Positions 49,708-59,062 of a stretch of 64,000 nt of DNA are shown in pieces. The notes under the pieces are model-generated. The model did not search any database. It had not been told where the DNA came from and saw only the letters and a list, made by a program, of their open reading frames with translations. Numbering within the stretch: position 1 is the first letter of the stretch; each line of letters opens with the position of its first letter. The stretch is from assembly GCA_008081045.1 (NCBI GenBank), contig VMDC01000001.1, positions 124,001-188,000 on the forward strand, read 5' to 3'. Both the position numbers and the translations under genes were made by a program. The stretch is from Gammaproteobacteria bacterium (lineage in GTDB: Bacteria; Pseudomonadota; Gammaproteobacteria; Pseudomonadales; Pseudohongiellaceae).

Positions 49708-51417
49708 ATGGACAAGCCGGGCAAGCTGACACTGACGCTGATCGCCCTCGTTCTGACGCCGGTGCTGGCGCTGGCACAGGAGCGGGTCGGAGATTTTGCA
49801 CTGATCGACCAGAACGGCTACCACCACAGCATGAGCTATCTGGATGACCACGAAGCAGTGGCGTTTTTGGTGCAGGCTAACGGTAGCGAGGCAACTGAAG
49901 CGGCGCTATCCGGGTTTCTTGCGCTGCGAGATCAGTTTGACTCCAGAGGCATCGAGTTTTTGTTGATCAACCCGATGGGCCTCGAGAACCGCGCTGAAGT
50001 GGCGGCGGAGATGGACAGACTCGGCAGCGACCTCCCGGTGTTGATGGATGATCACCGGGTGATCTCCGAAGCGATGGGAATCTCCAATAGCGGCCAGATG
50101 CTGATCTTTGATCCGGCTCGCTTTACCGTAAAGTATCGGGGTTCCGTGTCCGGGGCTGAAACCGCGCTCAATGAGATTCTGGCCGGTGACCAGGTGTCGA
50201 CGCCTGAAATTGCAGTCAGCGGTGAGGCAGTGACCTACGAGGCAATGACCGAAGTCCCTTCCTATGTCGCGGACATTGCCCCGGTCCTGGCAGAAAACTG
50301 CGCAGCCTGCCATCGCGAGGGCGGCATTGCGCCTTTCGCTATGGACAGTCATGCCATGGTTCAGGGCTGGTCGCCGATGATCCGGGAAGTGCTGATGACC
50401 AAGCGCATGCCACCGGGTGCCATCGACGGCCACATCGGAGACTTCGTCAATAACCGACTGATTGAAGAGCAGGATGTCCGTAATATTATTGCCTGGGCGG
50501 AAGCAGGTGCCCCTAAAGATGGTGACGAAGATCCGCTGACCCAGCTGACCTGGCCAGAGTCCAAGTGGGCTTACGGTGAGCCGGACATGATTCTTGATAT
50601 TCCTGCAACCACTGTCCCGGCGACAGGCAATGGTGTTTTCGCCAATGTTGAAGTGGTTTTTGACATGCCGACTGACCGGTGGATGAAGGGCAGTCAGATT
50701 ATCGCCGGCGATCGCCAGGTACTGCATCACACGGTAAATCGACTGGATTTCCCGGGTGAAGAACCCCGACGTGGTTTCCTCGGAGGTTCTGGTAACCCCG
50801 ATAAAGCCAACATTGCGGCCTACATCCCTGGTTTCATCCAGGAAATGAACCCGGAGGGTACCGGAGGCCTCATCAAGGCCGGTTCGGTTCTACACCTGAA
50901 CATGCACTACACACCGTATGGCAAAGAGACGACTGATCGCAGCCAGGTTGGTGTGTGGTTCTACCCGGAAGGTGAGGAACCAGCCGAGAGGATGTCAGGT
51001 AACTGCGCCTGTATTTTTCCGTTTGGCTGGGACGATATCCCTCCTCATGATCCGGCGTTCGAGCAGGTGAAAAGCATCACGATAGACCGCGAGGCGCATC
51101 TGTACAGCTTTACACCGCACATGCATTTTCGCGGTAAATACATGCGTTTTTATGCTGACTACCCTGACGGTACCACTGAAGAGTTGATCAACGTTGCGAA
51201 ATACAACTACAACTGGCAGCTGAGCTACTTGTACAAAGAGCCCAAACTGGTGCCAGCCGGCACACAGATTCGTGTCGTAGGCGCGTTCGACAATTCCAGC
51301 CAAAATCCCGCGAATCCCGATCCTGAGCGGACGGTGCCCTGGGGCAACGAAAGTTGGGATGAGATGTTCTTTGGTGTCGTGAACTACAAGTTCACCAACC
51401 AGGGGGGAGACGATTAA
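49708..51417 (+). CDS. Exported fusion: redoxin-like domain, monohaem cytochrome c site, C-terminal copper type II monooxygenase-like domain
   Basis: Signal peptide; VGDFALIDQNGYHHSMSYL; AENCAACHREGGIAPFAM; VLHHTVNRLD, FTPHMHFRGKYMRFYA, ESWDEMFFG. Confidence 0.87.
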   Translation: MDKPGKLTLTLIALVLTPVLALAQERVGDFALIDQNGYHHSMSYLDDHEAVAFLVQANGSEATEAALSGFLALRDQFDSRGIEFLLINPMGLENRAEVAAEMDRLGSDLPVLMDDHRVISEAMGISNSGQMLIFDPARFTVKYRGSVSGAETALNEILAGDQVSTPEIAVSGEAVTYEAMTEVPSYVADIAPVLAENCAACHREGGIAPFAMDSHAMVQGWSPMIREVLMTKRMPPGAIDGHIGDFVNNRLIEEQDVRNIIAWAEAGAPKDGDEDPLTQLTWPESKWAYGEPDMILDIPATTVPATGNGVFANVEVVFDMPTDRWMKGSQIIAGDRQVLHHTVNRLDFPGEEPRRGFLGGSGNPDKANIAAYIPGFIQEMNPEGTGGLIKAGSVLHLNMHYTPYGKETTDRSQVGVWFYPEGEEPAERMSGNCACIFPFGWDDIPPHDPAFEQVKSITIDREAHLYSFTPHMHFRGKYMRFYADYPDGTTEELINVAKYNYNWQLSYLYKEPKLVPAGTQIRVVGAFDNSSQNPANPDPERTVPWGNESWDEMFFGVVNYKFTNQGGDD

Positions 51418-51437
51418 GTCCACTCTTTCTGAAAACC

Positions 51438-51466
51438 AAAAAGCCGGGCACTCCCCGGCTTTTTTG
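51438..51466 (+). terminator. Rho-independent terminator
   Basis: aaaagccggg-cactc-cccggcttttttg just after the stop codon at 51417. Confidence 0.88.
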
Positions 51467-51706
51467 TCTCTGCGATTTAATCGAGGCGGCGAGTGTTCCG
51501 GGGTCACTATAACCTGCGCTCAGGCGCTCAATCCGCTGCAGATACCGTTTGGGTTGATTGCCCGCCCAGTGTCACGAGGGTCCCTGGGGCGTTTGCTTTA
51601 TCATGACAGCCCAAGGCGGCTTCAAAAAGCCCGGAAATGAGAGTAAGGTCGGATAGAAACGCGCTGCTGTCCCGTCATAATAAGACCAAAACCTCTGGAG
51701 GCAATT

Positions 51707-52693
51707 ATGAATCAGCGTCTCAACCTCTTGCTGGCCCTCGCATTTTTCCTGGCGTCTGAACCGCTTCTCGCTCAGTCGCCGGAGCCGCCTAGAACTGAAC
51801 ATGGGTATCCGGATCTGCAGGGCACCTATACGTTCCGCACAATCACCCCGCTGCAACGACCCGCTGAGCTGGCCGACAAGGCCACACTCACGGCTGAGGA
51901 AGCAGCGGAGTGGGCGGCCTATGAGAATCGACGCCAGAATCGTGATCTCATTATCGACTCGGTCGGAGGAGCGGGCTATCCACCCGGTGTTATTTCGTAC
52001 AATGAATTCTGGTATGAACGTGGTAATGATACTGTTTCGGATCGGCGTACTTCTCTGGTTTATGACCCGCCTAACGGCAGATTGCCGCCGCTGAACGCCA
52101 GCGGTCGTGAGCGTAATGCCCTTGTGCAACAGATGAGACGCGACAGTGCCGGCCCCGAGGCACGAACCTTGAACGATCGGTGTATTATCAACAATCGCAC
52201 GGGGCCGCCTCTCATCTCCGGCTCCTACAACAACAATATGCAGCTGGTTCAAACCCGCGAACATGTGATGATCATGACCGAAATGGTTCATCACGCCCGC
52301 ATTATCCCCTTCGCTGAAGATTTTGACGCGCCGTTTCCACAATGGGCGGGCCGTTCGATTGCCCGATGGGAGGGTGATACTCTGGTGATAACAAGCAAGC
52401 ATTTCTACCCTGAGTATGGCTGGCGCAATACTTCCCCGAATCTGCGCATCGAAGAGCGGTTTACCTGGATTGATGAGAATACACTGGATTACGACTTCAC
52501 CGTGGAAGACGCCGCCATGTGGGATCAGCCGTGGTCTGCCCGCTTGCCTATGCGCAGGATTGAAGAGCCGATCTATGAGTACGCCTGCCATGAAGGTAAT
52601 CATGGTTTGATGGGGATTCTGGCCGGCTGGAGGCGCTGGGAAGTGGAAGGGAAAAATCAGGGTCGTATTCCCAGTGTTGATGATGACGAATAA
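51707..52693 (+). CDS. Secreted hypothetical protein
   Basis: Signal peptide MNQRLNLLLALAFFLASEPLLAQ; YPDLQGTYTFRTITPLQRPAELADK; better supported than the antisense 386-aa ORF. Confidence 0.8.
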   Translation: MNQRLNLLLALAFFLASEPLLAQSPEPPRTEHGYPDLQGTYTFRTITPLQRPAELADKATLTAEEAAEWAAYENRRQNRDLIIDSVGGAGYPPGVISYNEFWYERGNDTVSDRRTSLVYDPPNGRLPPLNASGRERNALVQQMRRDSAGPEARTLNDRCIINNRTGPPLISGSYNNNMQLVQTREHVMIMTEMVHHARIIPFAEDFDAPFPQWAGRSIARWEGDTLVITSKHFYPEYGWRNTSPNLRIEERFTWIDENTLDYDFTVEDAAMWDQPWSARLPMRRIEEPIYEYACHEGNHGLMGILAGWRRWEVEGKNQGRIPSVDDDE

Positions 52694-52709
52694 CGGAGGC
52701 CTGCGCTGA

Positions 52710-53087
52710 ATGGCAGCCACAGGAAAGACCACACCGGAGCATGATGCCAGGATCGCGTCTATGTCGTTCGGGGCTGTATATCCACATTACGTGACTAAAG
52801 TGGTCAGCAAAGGCAGGACCGAGCAGGAGTTGCAGACAGTGATTGGCTGGCTCACCGGTATTGAAGAAGCGGGGCTGCGACAGGCGATTGACGATGAGCT
52901 TTCTTTTGAGGCGTTCTTTGCAAATGCTGAGTTGAATCCGAAAGCCGCGCTGGTGAAGGGGGTGATTTGCGGCTACCGGGTTGAAGCCATAGAAACGCCT
53001 TTAACCCGGCAAGTGAGAATTCTTGACAAGCTGGTAGACGAGCTGGCGCGCGGTCGCCCCATCGACAAAATTCTCAGAACCGGATGA
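52710..53087 (+). CDS. DUF2200-family protein
   Basis: RIASMSFGAVYPHYVTKVVSKGRTEQELQTVIGWLTG...KAALVKGVICGYRVE...LDKLVDELARGRPIDKILR. Confidence 0.92.
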   Translation: MAATGKTTPEHDARIASMSFGAVYPHYVTKVVSKGRTEQELQTVIGWLTGIEEAGLRQAIDDELSFEAFFANAELNPKAALVKGVICGYRVEAIETPLTRQVRILDKLVDELARGRPIDKILRTG

Positions 53088-53629
53088 CTGGGCAGGCAGC
53101 AAGCCCGATGTTAAGGGTCACCTATTGCGCCGCGATGAGCGCCGACGAATTTATTGCTGCAGAGCATGGCGATGTGTCATGGCTGGACAAAGTGGAGAGC
53201 GACAGCTCGGACACCCATCTCGAGGCCTTGTTCAGCAGTATTGACTCTATTGTCATGGGCAGAGAAACCTATCGTTTTATCCAGCACCATGGATCCTGGC
53301 CCTATGAGGATAAACCTTCCTGGGTAATCAGCTCTGCCGATGTGGAGTCGATGCCGGGGTCGCAGCTGTCGTGCGTGCCTTCGATTGAGTGCTTCCTGAC
53401 GCAGGTGACTCAGAGCGGTCTTTCGCATGTCTGGTTGTTGGGCGGGGGTCAGCTTGCGTCAGGGTTTTTAGAAAAGGGCCTGATTACCGATCTGATTCTG
53501 TCTAAATTTCCGGTGTTCCTGGGTGGGGGCATATCACTGTTCAGTCGCCATATCTTGGCAGACATCCCGAGTAAATCCCGGCAGGAAGTTGAATTCAAAG
53601 CCCATCAGCGCATCGAGATTGCTCTTTGA
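53084..53629 (+). CDS. Dihydrofolate reductase (RibD C-terminal-like) family protein
   Basis: VTYCAAMSADEFIA; SIVMGRETYRF; VWLLGGGQLASGFLEKGLITDLILSKFPVFLGGG. Confidence 0.92.
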   Translation: MTGQAASPMLRVTYCAAMSADEFIAAEHGDVSWLDKVESDSSDTHLEALFSSIDSIVMGRETYRFIQHHGSWPYEDKPSWVISSADVESMPGSQLSCVPSIECFLTQVTQSGLSHVWLLGGGQLASGFLEKGLITDLILSKFPVFLGGGISLFSRHILADIPSKSRQEVEFKAHQRIEIAL

Positions 53630-53753
53630 ATGCTTGAGTGGCGGCAGCTGTCTGAGTCTGTACAGTGCTTTTATTTTGTGAGCCTTACGGGTGTGATGAG
53701 ACAATTGGGCCAATGATCGTAATTCCCGCTGTGAACGAATGCTGATCTGAACC

Positions 53754-54311
53754 ATGCCTCGATCCTATTGCCCACGCTGTGACTATCCGGAGCGCACCTG
53801 TCTGTGCCACGACATCGACCGGACCGGCTATTCCATCAAGCTCACGATTCTGCAGCATCCCACTGAAGCAGGGCACGCAAAAAATACCGCGCGGCTTATT
53901 ACCCTTGTAGCAGAGGGGGCAGAAGTTGCGGTCGGTGAGCAACCCGAAGATTTTGACGGGGTGCGGCATGCCTTGCTGTCGAATCCGGGCGTGGTGGTGC
54001 TCTTTCCAACCAGCATCAGCGTGCCCCTGTCTGAAGCGAATCAAACTTCACCGGTGCACAGGCTGGTCCTGATTGACGGAACCTGGCGCAAGGCCAAAAA
54101 AATCTGGATGTCCAATCCGTGGCTACAGCAACTGCGGGTCTGTCACATCAATGATGCATCGAGCCGGTACCGTATCCGGCGTGGCAGCGTACCCGGAGGT
54201 CTGGCGACGATTGAAGCGGCTGCAGCTGCCTTGGCACAGCTGGGAGAAGCGAACACAGAAGCCCTGCTGAATGCGTTCGAGGCTTTCCAGAAGAACTGGC
54301 CGAGCCCCTGA
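53754..54311 (+). CDS. tapT: DTW-domain tRNA-uridine aminocarboxypropyltransferase
   Basis: Cys-rich YCPRCDYPERTCLCHDI; LQHPTEAGHAKNTARL; LIDGTWRKAKKIW. Confidence 0.92.
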   Translation: MPRSYCPRCDYPERTCLCHDIDRTGYSIKLTILQHPTEAGHAKNTARLITLVAEGAEVAVGEQPEDFDGVRHALLSNPGVVVLFPTSISVPLSEANQTSPVHRLVLIDGTWRKAKKIWMSNPWLQQLRVCHINDASSRYRIRRGSVPGGLATIEAAAAALAQLGEANTEALLNAFEAFQKNWPSP

Positions 54312-54514
54312 TCTGCGAAAGCGCGTGTCAGCTTGCCGATTGGTCTGACCCGCATGGGTACCGCTGCTTGTCGCAGGGCGTTGCGTCGCGGGAGGTGCCA
54401 GCTGTTCCGTTGACTGGACAGGCTCTGTTGCGGTGAAGGTAAATTACTGGATTTCAACCGGCAGCTGAGCCATATTGAAGCCTTGATTCGTTCTTTTGGT
54501 GTTTGGAGAAACTC

Positions 54515-55102
54515 ATGAAAGCCCCGATTCGTCTTTTTCAATGTCTTATTTCCTCGGGATTGCTGATCGTCTCAGCTGCAGCGTCGGCGCAGTGGACGCT
54601 TAACAATGAAGCATCGACCTTAAGTTTTGTGACGGTCAAAGCCGATCATGTCGCTGAGGTTCATACCTTTGATGAACTTTCGGGAACCATCAAGGAGGAT
54701 GGCTCGGTGTCGATTGAGATTGCACTGGCCAGTGTGAATACCCTGGTTCCTATTCGCAATGAGCGTATGCAATCCATGTTGTTCGAAACAGAACTCTTCC
54801 CGCGCGGCACCATCACCGCGCGGATCAACAGCGGTCGACTTGCCAACATGGCTCCGGGCAGTAGCGAAGAAATGGGGATTGATTTCACTCTGGAATTGCG
54901 CGATCAGTCCCAAACCTACAACGCCACGGTTCTGGTCAGTCGTCAGGAAGCCGGGCTGATGGCCACGACTCTTAAGCCCATCGTGGTTAATGCGGAAAGC
55001 TTTGATCTGGTGGCGGGGGTGGAGGCGCTGCGCGAGGTCGCCGGCTTGCCGAGTATCAGTCGGGCAGTACCCGTATCCTTTACTGTGGTTTTTGAAGACT
55101 GA
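54515..55102 (+). CDS. YceI-family exported protein
   Basis: Signal peptide; WTLNNEASTLSFVTVKADHVAEVHTFDELSGTI; RNERMQSMLFETELFP. Confidence 0.92.
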   Translation: MKAPIRLFQCLISSGLLIVSAAASAQWTLNNEASTLSFVTVKADHVAEVHTFDELSGTIKEDGSVSIEIALASVNTLVPIRNERMQSMLFETELFPRGTITARINSGRLANMAPGSSEEMGIDFTLELRDQSQTYNATVLVSRQEAGLMATTLKPIVVNAESFDLVAGVEALREVAGLPSISRAVPVSFTVVFED

Positions 55103-55128
55103 GGTCTGTCGCCAGCGTTCGCCAACTT

Positions 55129-55536
55129 TCAGCGGTCGGGGGGTATTGAGTAGGTTCCGGTGGCATGGGCAACCGGGGCCTCATCGCCCTCGGAACAGAT
55201 AGATACTTCCCCGACAGCGAGAGACTTACCCCGTTTTAACAGTCTGCATTCCGCCAGCAGATCCCGGTCAGCCACTGGCTTTCTCAGAAAATTGAAGTTG
55301 AGGCTGGTGGTGACCGCAAGCGGCACCAGACCGATTTCCCGCAAAAGTGCGACATACAGAGCGGTATCCGCCAGCGCCATCATGGTCGGGCCGGAGACCG
55401 TTCCACCCGGCCGTAAATCTTGCTCTCCCACCTGATGCCTCACCACAACCGAGTCATCGGTGAAATCCTCAATGACATAGCGCGCCTTGGGGAACTCACT
55501 CCGGAAGAAGGCAATCATTTCATCTTTGCTGACCAT
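55129..55536 (-). CDS. PaaI/hotdog-fold thioesterase family protein
   Basis: LRPGGTVSGPTMMALADTALYVALL; VTTSLNFNFLRKP. Confidence 0.92.
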   Translation of the reverse strand: MVSKDEMIAFFRSEFPKARYVIEDFTDDSVVVRHQVGEQDLRPGGTVSGPTMMALADTALYVALLREIGLVPLAVTTSLNFNFLRKPVADRDLLAECRLLKRGKSLAVGEVSICSEGDEAPVAHATGTYSIPPDR

Positions 55537-55549
55537 GCGTTACTCCAAT

Positions 55550-57871
55550 TCAGATATTAGTGCCAGAGTCGTTCGAGAATTTATTGTCGAAACGTTTCAG
55601 TATCGTCGGTAAGTAGACCAAGTCGAGCACCAGCGCCAGAATGACGATAGGTACAAGCAGTTTGGCTGACTGCTGGAAATAGATGGTGTTGGCGAAAATC
55701 AATATGGTGGTTCCCAGTGCCAGCACCAAGGTGGTGACCGTCAGCGCCGGACCGGCTATCTGTATCGAGTGAGCAACAGCCTCTGACTGAGAAACACCGC
55801 CGCGGCGACTCTCCAGATAGTGGCTGAGGATATGCACCGTGTCATCCACAACCAGACCGATGCTGATGCTGAACAGCATCATTACAAAGGGGTCCAGTTG
55901 TCCAACCAGAATGGCCCAAAAGCCAAAGACCATGGTTGCAGGAAGCAGATTGGGTAGCACGCTGAGAATCCCGAAGTAGGTGCTCCCGAAGCCAAGCACC
56001 AGAGTCAGCGTTATCAGCAGGAGACTGACGGAGTATCCCTGCAGCAACTCGGTGGTTACCAGTTCGTCCATTCTCGAGAACAGCAGCAGCCCGCTGCCAT
56101 GAATCAGTTCAGCATCGGTGAAAATTTCAGAAAATTTCTGGGTGATCTGAATGTCGAGATCCAGCACTTCCTGATTGGAGATTTGTGTTGCGTTGATGAA
56201 CACGGTCATGGCCGATAGATCATCACTGACGAAACCGCTTATGGGGAACTCTCTGCTGTTGACCAGCCTGAAAGCGTCCAGATAGTTTTCAACGGTTTCC
56301 TCAGTATCCGGTAGGTAAAAGTACTCCGGATTCTGGTCGTTGATGAATTGGTTAATTGTCTTGAGCACGTCGTTGAGGCTGGCGACCGACTCCACGCTTT
56401 CGAGACTGGCCAGCCATCCGGTAAACGCCTCTACCTCCTGTAAAAAGCCGATATCAACGATTCCGTTCTGGTCGGGCGTCTTGATTGCATAGGTCAGGGC
56501 AGGCCCGCGGTTCATTTTCTCTGCGACCTGATCATAGTACTCGCGTATATCACCATCATTGGCGATGAAATCGAGTCGATTAAAATCGGTTTCGTTGAGC
56601 GGAAGGAGTATTGCGGTGCCCAATGCCAGCCCCGAGAAGAGCAGAAAAATAGACTTGTCGTGTATGTTGGTGAAAGCGATGACACGGTCAAGCAGGCGCT
56701 GCATGAAGACGGTCTGATCCGGCACATCCTGTTTGCCGAGGGCGGTGAACCAGACCATGGTGGCGGGCAGCATGGTGAAGGTCAGGCCATAGGCGAAAAC
56801 GATTCCGACAGCCACGATCTGACCAAAATCCTGTATTGCAGGTGAGGAGGTCATATTGAGCGAAGAAAATCCGATCGCTGTGGTCAACGCTGCCAGAGAG
56901 ACCGGCTGAAAATTATAGGACAGGCTGTGCTCCATGGCCGAAAGCCTGCCCATGCCCGATGCGAGTGCCTGTTTGTAGATTGAAATGATATGCACGCTGT
57001 TGGCGACAGCGATGATGATTACCACTAACGGCGCAATGATAGAAATGTTGTTGAATGAAAAACCCAGATAATTGACTGTTCCAACCGTGCATGCAGCAGT
57101 TACCACCACATGAACCAGGATACAGGCGCCGAGAGTGAGTGAGCGAAAACAATAGCAGATTACCAGCACGCAGATGAGGATGACGATTGGCAACAGGCTG
57201 GTCAGGTCTTCGATCATTGCGCTCTGGCTGGACTGCTCCAGGATCATGTCCGAGCCGACATAAAGTTCGACGCCCGGATGACGCTGTCGAATGTCGTCCC
57301 GCAGCTGCTGAATTGCCGCGGCGATTTCTAACCTTTCGCTGGTGCTCGCATCTCTCGCGTCCAGTTCTAAATTTCCAAACGTCAGGCTGGCGTCCTGGTT
57401 CAACAAATTGTTGGTAAGCAGTCGATCCTGCACCGCCGATTGGGCCAGCTCGGCAAGTTCGAGTTCGCTGTACTCGTTGATACTCTTCGCGAACAGTCGA
57501 CGTTGGGTTTCGGGTGAAATCCAATTCAGGATGGTGGACAGATATCCGGCATGAGGTATCGCAGCATAACTCTCCCGAAGGTCATTGATAGCCCCCAGCG
57601 TCGCCTGAGTGAATACGGTCTGTCCCGGAGGTGCGACAAAGATAAATGCAGCCTCTGTAGGAATTGGAAACTCCTGGTCCATCAGCTCCAATTCATCGAG
57701 GTAGGGGTCACTTTGCGTGAGCAGCGCATTAAATGTGCCATCAAATCGGGTCGAGAGCAGTCCGCTGGCTAGCGCGCTGATTGCCACACAGCTCACGAGG
57801 AAAAAAAGCAGGCGAGACCTGACGCAACGTACTGCAAGTTTCTTCGCAAAGGCTGAAAAATCGACTGGCAT
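55550..57871 (-). CDS. MMPL/RND-superfamily transporter
   Basis: Two blocks of TM segments with large loops; SIGLVVDDTVHILSHYLESRRGG; ORF open to 57931. Confidence 0.93.
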   Translation of the reverse strand: MPVDFSAFAKKLAVRCVRSRLLFFLVSCVAISALASGLLSTRFDGTFNALLTQSDPYLDELELMDQEFPIPTEAAFIFVAPPGQTVFTQATLGAINDLRESYAAIPHAGYLSTILNWISPETQRRLFAKSINEYSELELAELAQSAVQDRLLTNNLLNQDASLTFGNLELDARDASTSERLEIAAAIQQLRDDIRQRHPGVELYVGSDMILEQSSQSAMIEDLTSLLPIVILICVLVICYCFRSLTLGACILVHVVVTAACTVGTVNYLGFSFNNISIIAPLVVIIIAVANSVHIISIYKQALASGMGRLSAMEHSLSYNFQPVSLAALTTAIGFSSLNMTSSPAIQDFGQIVAVGIVFAYGLTFTMLPATMVWFTALGKQDVPDQTVFMQRLLDRVIAFTNIHDKSIFLLFSGLALGTAILLPLNETDFNRLDFIANDGDIREYYDQVAEKMNRGPALTYAIKTPDQNGIVDIGFLQEVEAFTGWLASLESVESVASLNDVLKTINQFINDQNPEYFYLPDTEETVENYLDAFRLVNSREFPISGFVSDDLSAMTVFINATQISNQEVLDLDIQITQKFSEIFTDAELIHGSGLLLFSRMDELVTTELLQGYSVSLLLITLTLVLGFGSTYFGILSVLPNLLPATMVFGFWAILVGQLDPFVMMLFSISIGLVVDDTVHILSHYLESRRGGVSQSEAVAHSIQIAGPALTVTTLVLALGTTILIFANTIYFQQSAKLLVPIVILALVLDLVYLPTILKRFDNKFSNDSGTNI

Positions 57872-57931
57872 GGTTCGACGGATCGCGGTTTGAAAGTGAA
57901 ACGGTAATCTTAGACAACATCCGGTGCTCAC

Positions 57932-57960
57932 AAAAAAAGGAGGCAGAGCCTCCCTTTTTG
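57932..57960 (-). terminator. Rho-independent terminator (minus strand)
   Basis: Minus strand gggaggc-tct-gcctcc followed by a T run, downstream of the redoxin gene. Confidence 0.82.
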
Positions 57961-57987
57961 GTATTGCGCGAAAACTGAAGGTGACGA

Positions 57988-58584
57988 CTAGGTGTCGAAG
58001 ATTGCTACCAGACAGCCCTTGGAATCGGGAATGTCATCCATGTTGACCACACCGCCGGCGAGTACAGTATTCAGGGCATCCTTCAGATAGTGCTCGCTGG
58101 CCTCATTCCGCTGAGTTTCGTAACCCAGCTGGTCGTTGATAGGGCCGCGAAACAACACCTCACGGGTGCGGGGATTGACGATAAACACCTCAGCCGTGCG
58201 CTCAACGCCGAGAGCCTTGGCCAGGTGCTGCCCTTCATCTTTCATAATGGGAAAGTCGATCCCGAACTCGCCCGCTTCTTTTGCGATTCTCGGGAGATTG
58301 TCCTGAATGTTCGAGTTAAACATGGTGAACTCAATGTTCCTGTCGGCGAACTCATCGCGAACGGCGCGGTAGTTTGGCAGGGCGATACGCGCGATCGGGC
58401 AACCCACGCCCTGCACATAAAACACGACGTAATCATAGGACTCATAGCTCTCCAGCGTATGAACCTCACCGAGATGATCAGTAAGCTCAAATTCCGGAAT
58501 AGACCGCAGCCACTCATCGCCCATTGAGGCGGCCGAAATGGTCGCAGCGGCGAGGGCAACGATTAACCTGTTCAACCAATTCAT
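57988..58584 (-). CDS. Exported redoxin/AhpC-TSA-like protein
   Basis: Signal peptide; VVFYVQGVGCPIARIALPNYRAVRDEFADRNIEFTMFNSN; LGVERTAEVFIVNP. Confidence 0.85.
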   Translation of the reverse strand: MNWLNRLIVALAAATISAASMGDEWLRSIPEFELTDHLGEVHTLESYESYDYVVFYVQGVGCPIARIALPNYRAVRDEFADRNIEFTMFNSNIQDNLPRIAKEAGEFGIDFPIMKDEGQHLAKALGVERTAEVFIVNPRTREVLFRGPINDQLGYETQRNEASEHYLKDALNTVLAGGVVNMDDIPDSKGCLVAIFDT

Positions 58585-59062
58585 CACTGACTCCTGGTCT
58601 CTGTTCAAGTTCACTTCTGTTAGGGCGTGGCTCCTGAATCCCCGTGCCAACCGGTGATCTCACAGTTGCTCGAAGGCTTACGCCAAGCAGGAGGCCTCCT
58701 AAACAAATTAAGGGCGATTTTAACAACTTTCAACCCGCCAGCCCAGTTTCAATCTGAGTCGCTGTTGCTGAAGCGAGGATGGCGACATAGATTTTCTTTT
58801 ATTCTATTAAAAACAATTACTTAAAATATACATGCTGAACAGGAAAACGCAGATCAGGCGTATACCACAGTGCCACGGTTCAGCCCGAGATTCTTCTGAA
58901 GACTTCCCGGCAGTGACATTCAGGCCTCAGCACCGGCGCACTGGCCGCTGCTGGCGGGCTGAAAACGGTGATCGTGCTTGGCACTATCGCCGGGTGGTGC
59001 CAATCGATAACTGAAGGGAAACAGCGTATAGTTTCAGCCGTACCAGCACAGTGCACAGAACT

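Noticed and set aside
49906-50730. 274-aa minus-strand ORF
   Set aside because: Antisense to the conserved redoxin/cytochrome/copper-monooxygenase fusion.
51572-52732. 386-aa minus-strand ORF
   Set aside because: Antisense to the 51707..52693 + ORF, which has a signal peptide and protein-like composition. The minus frame is a GC-rich shadow ORF.
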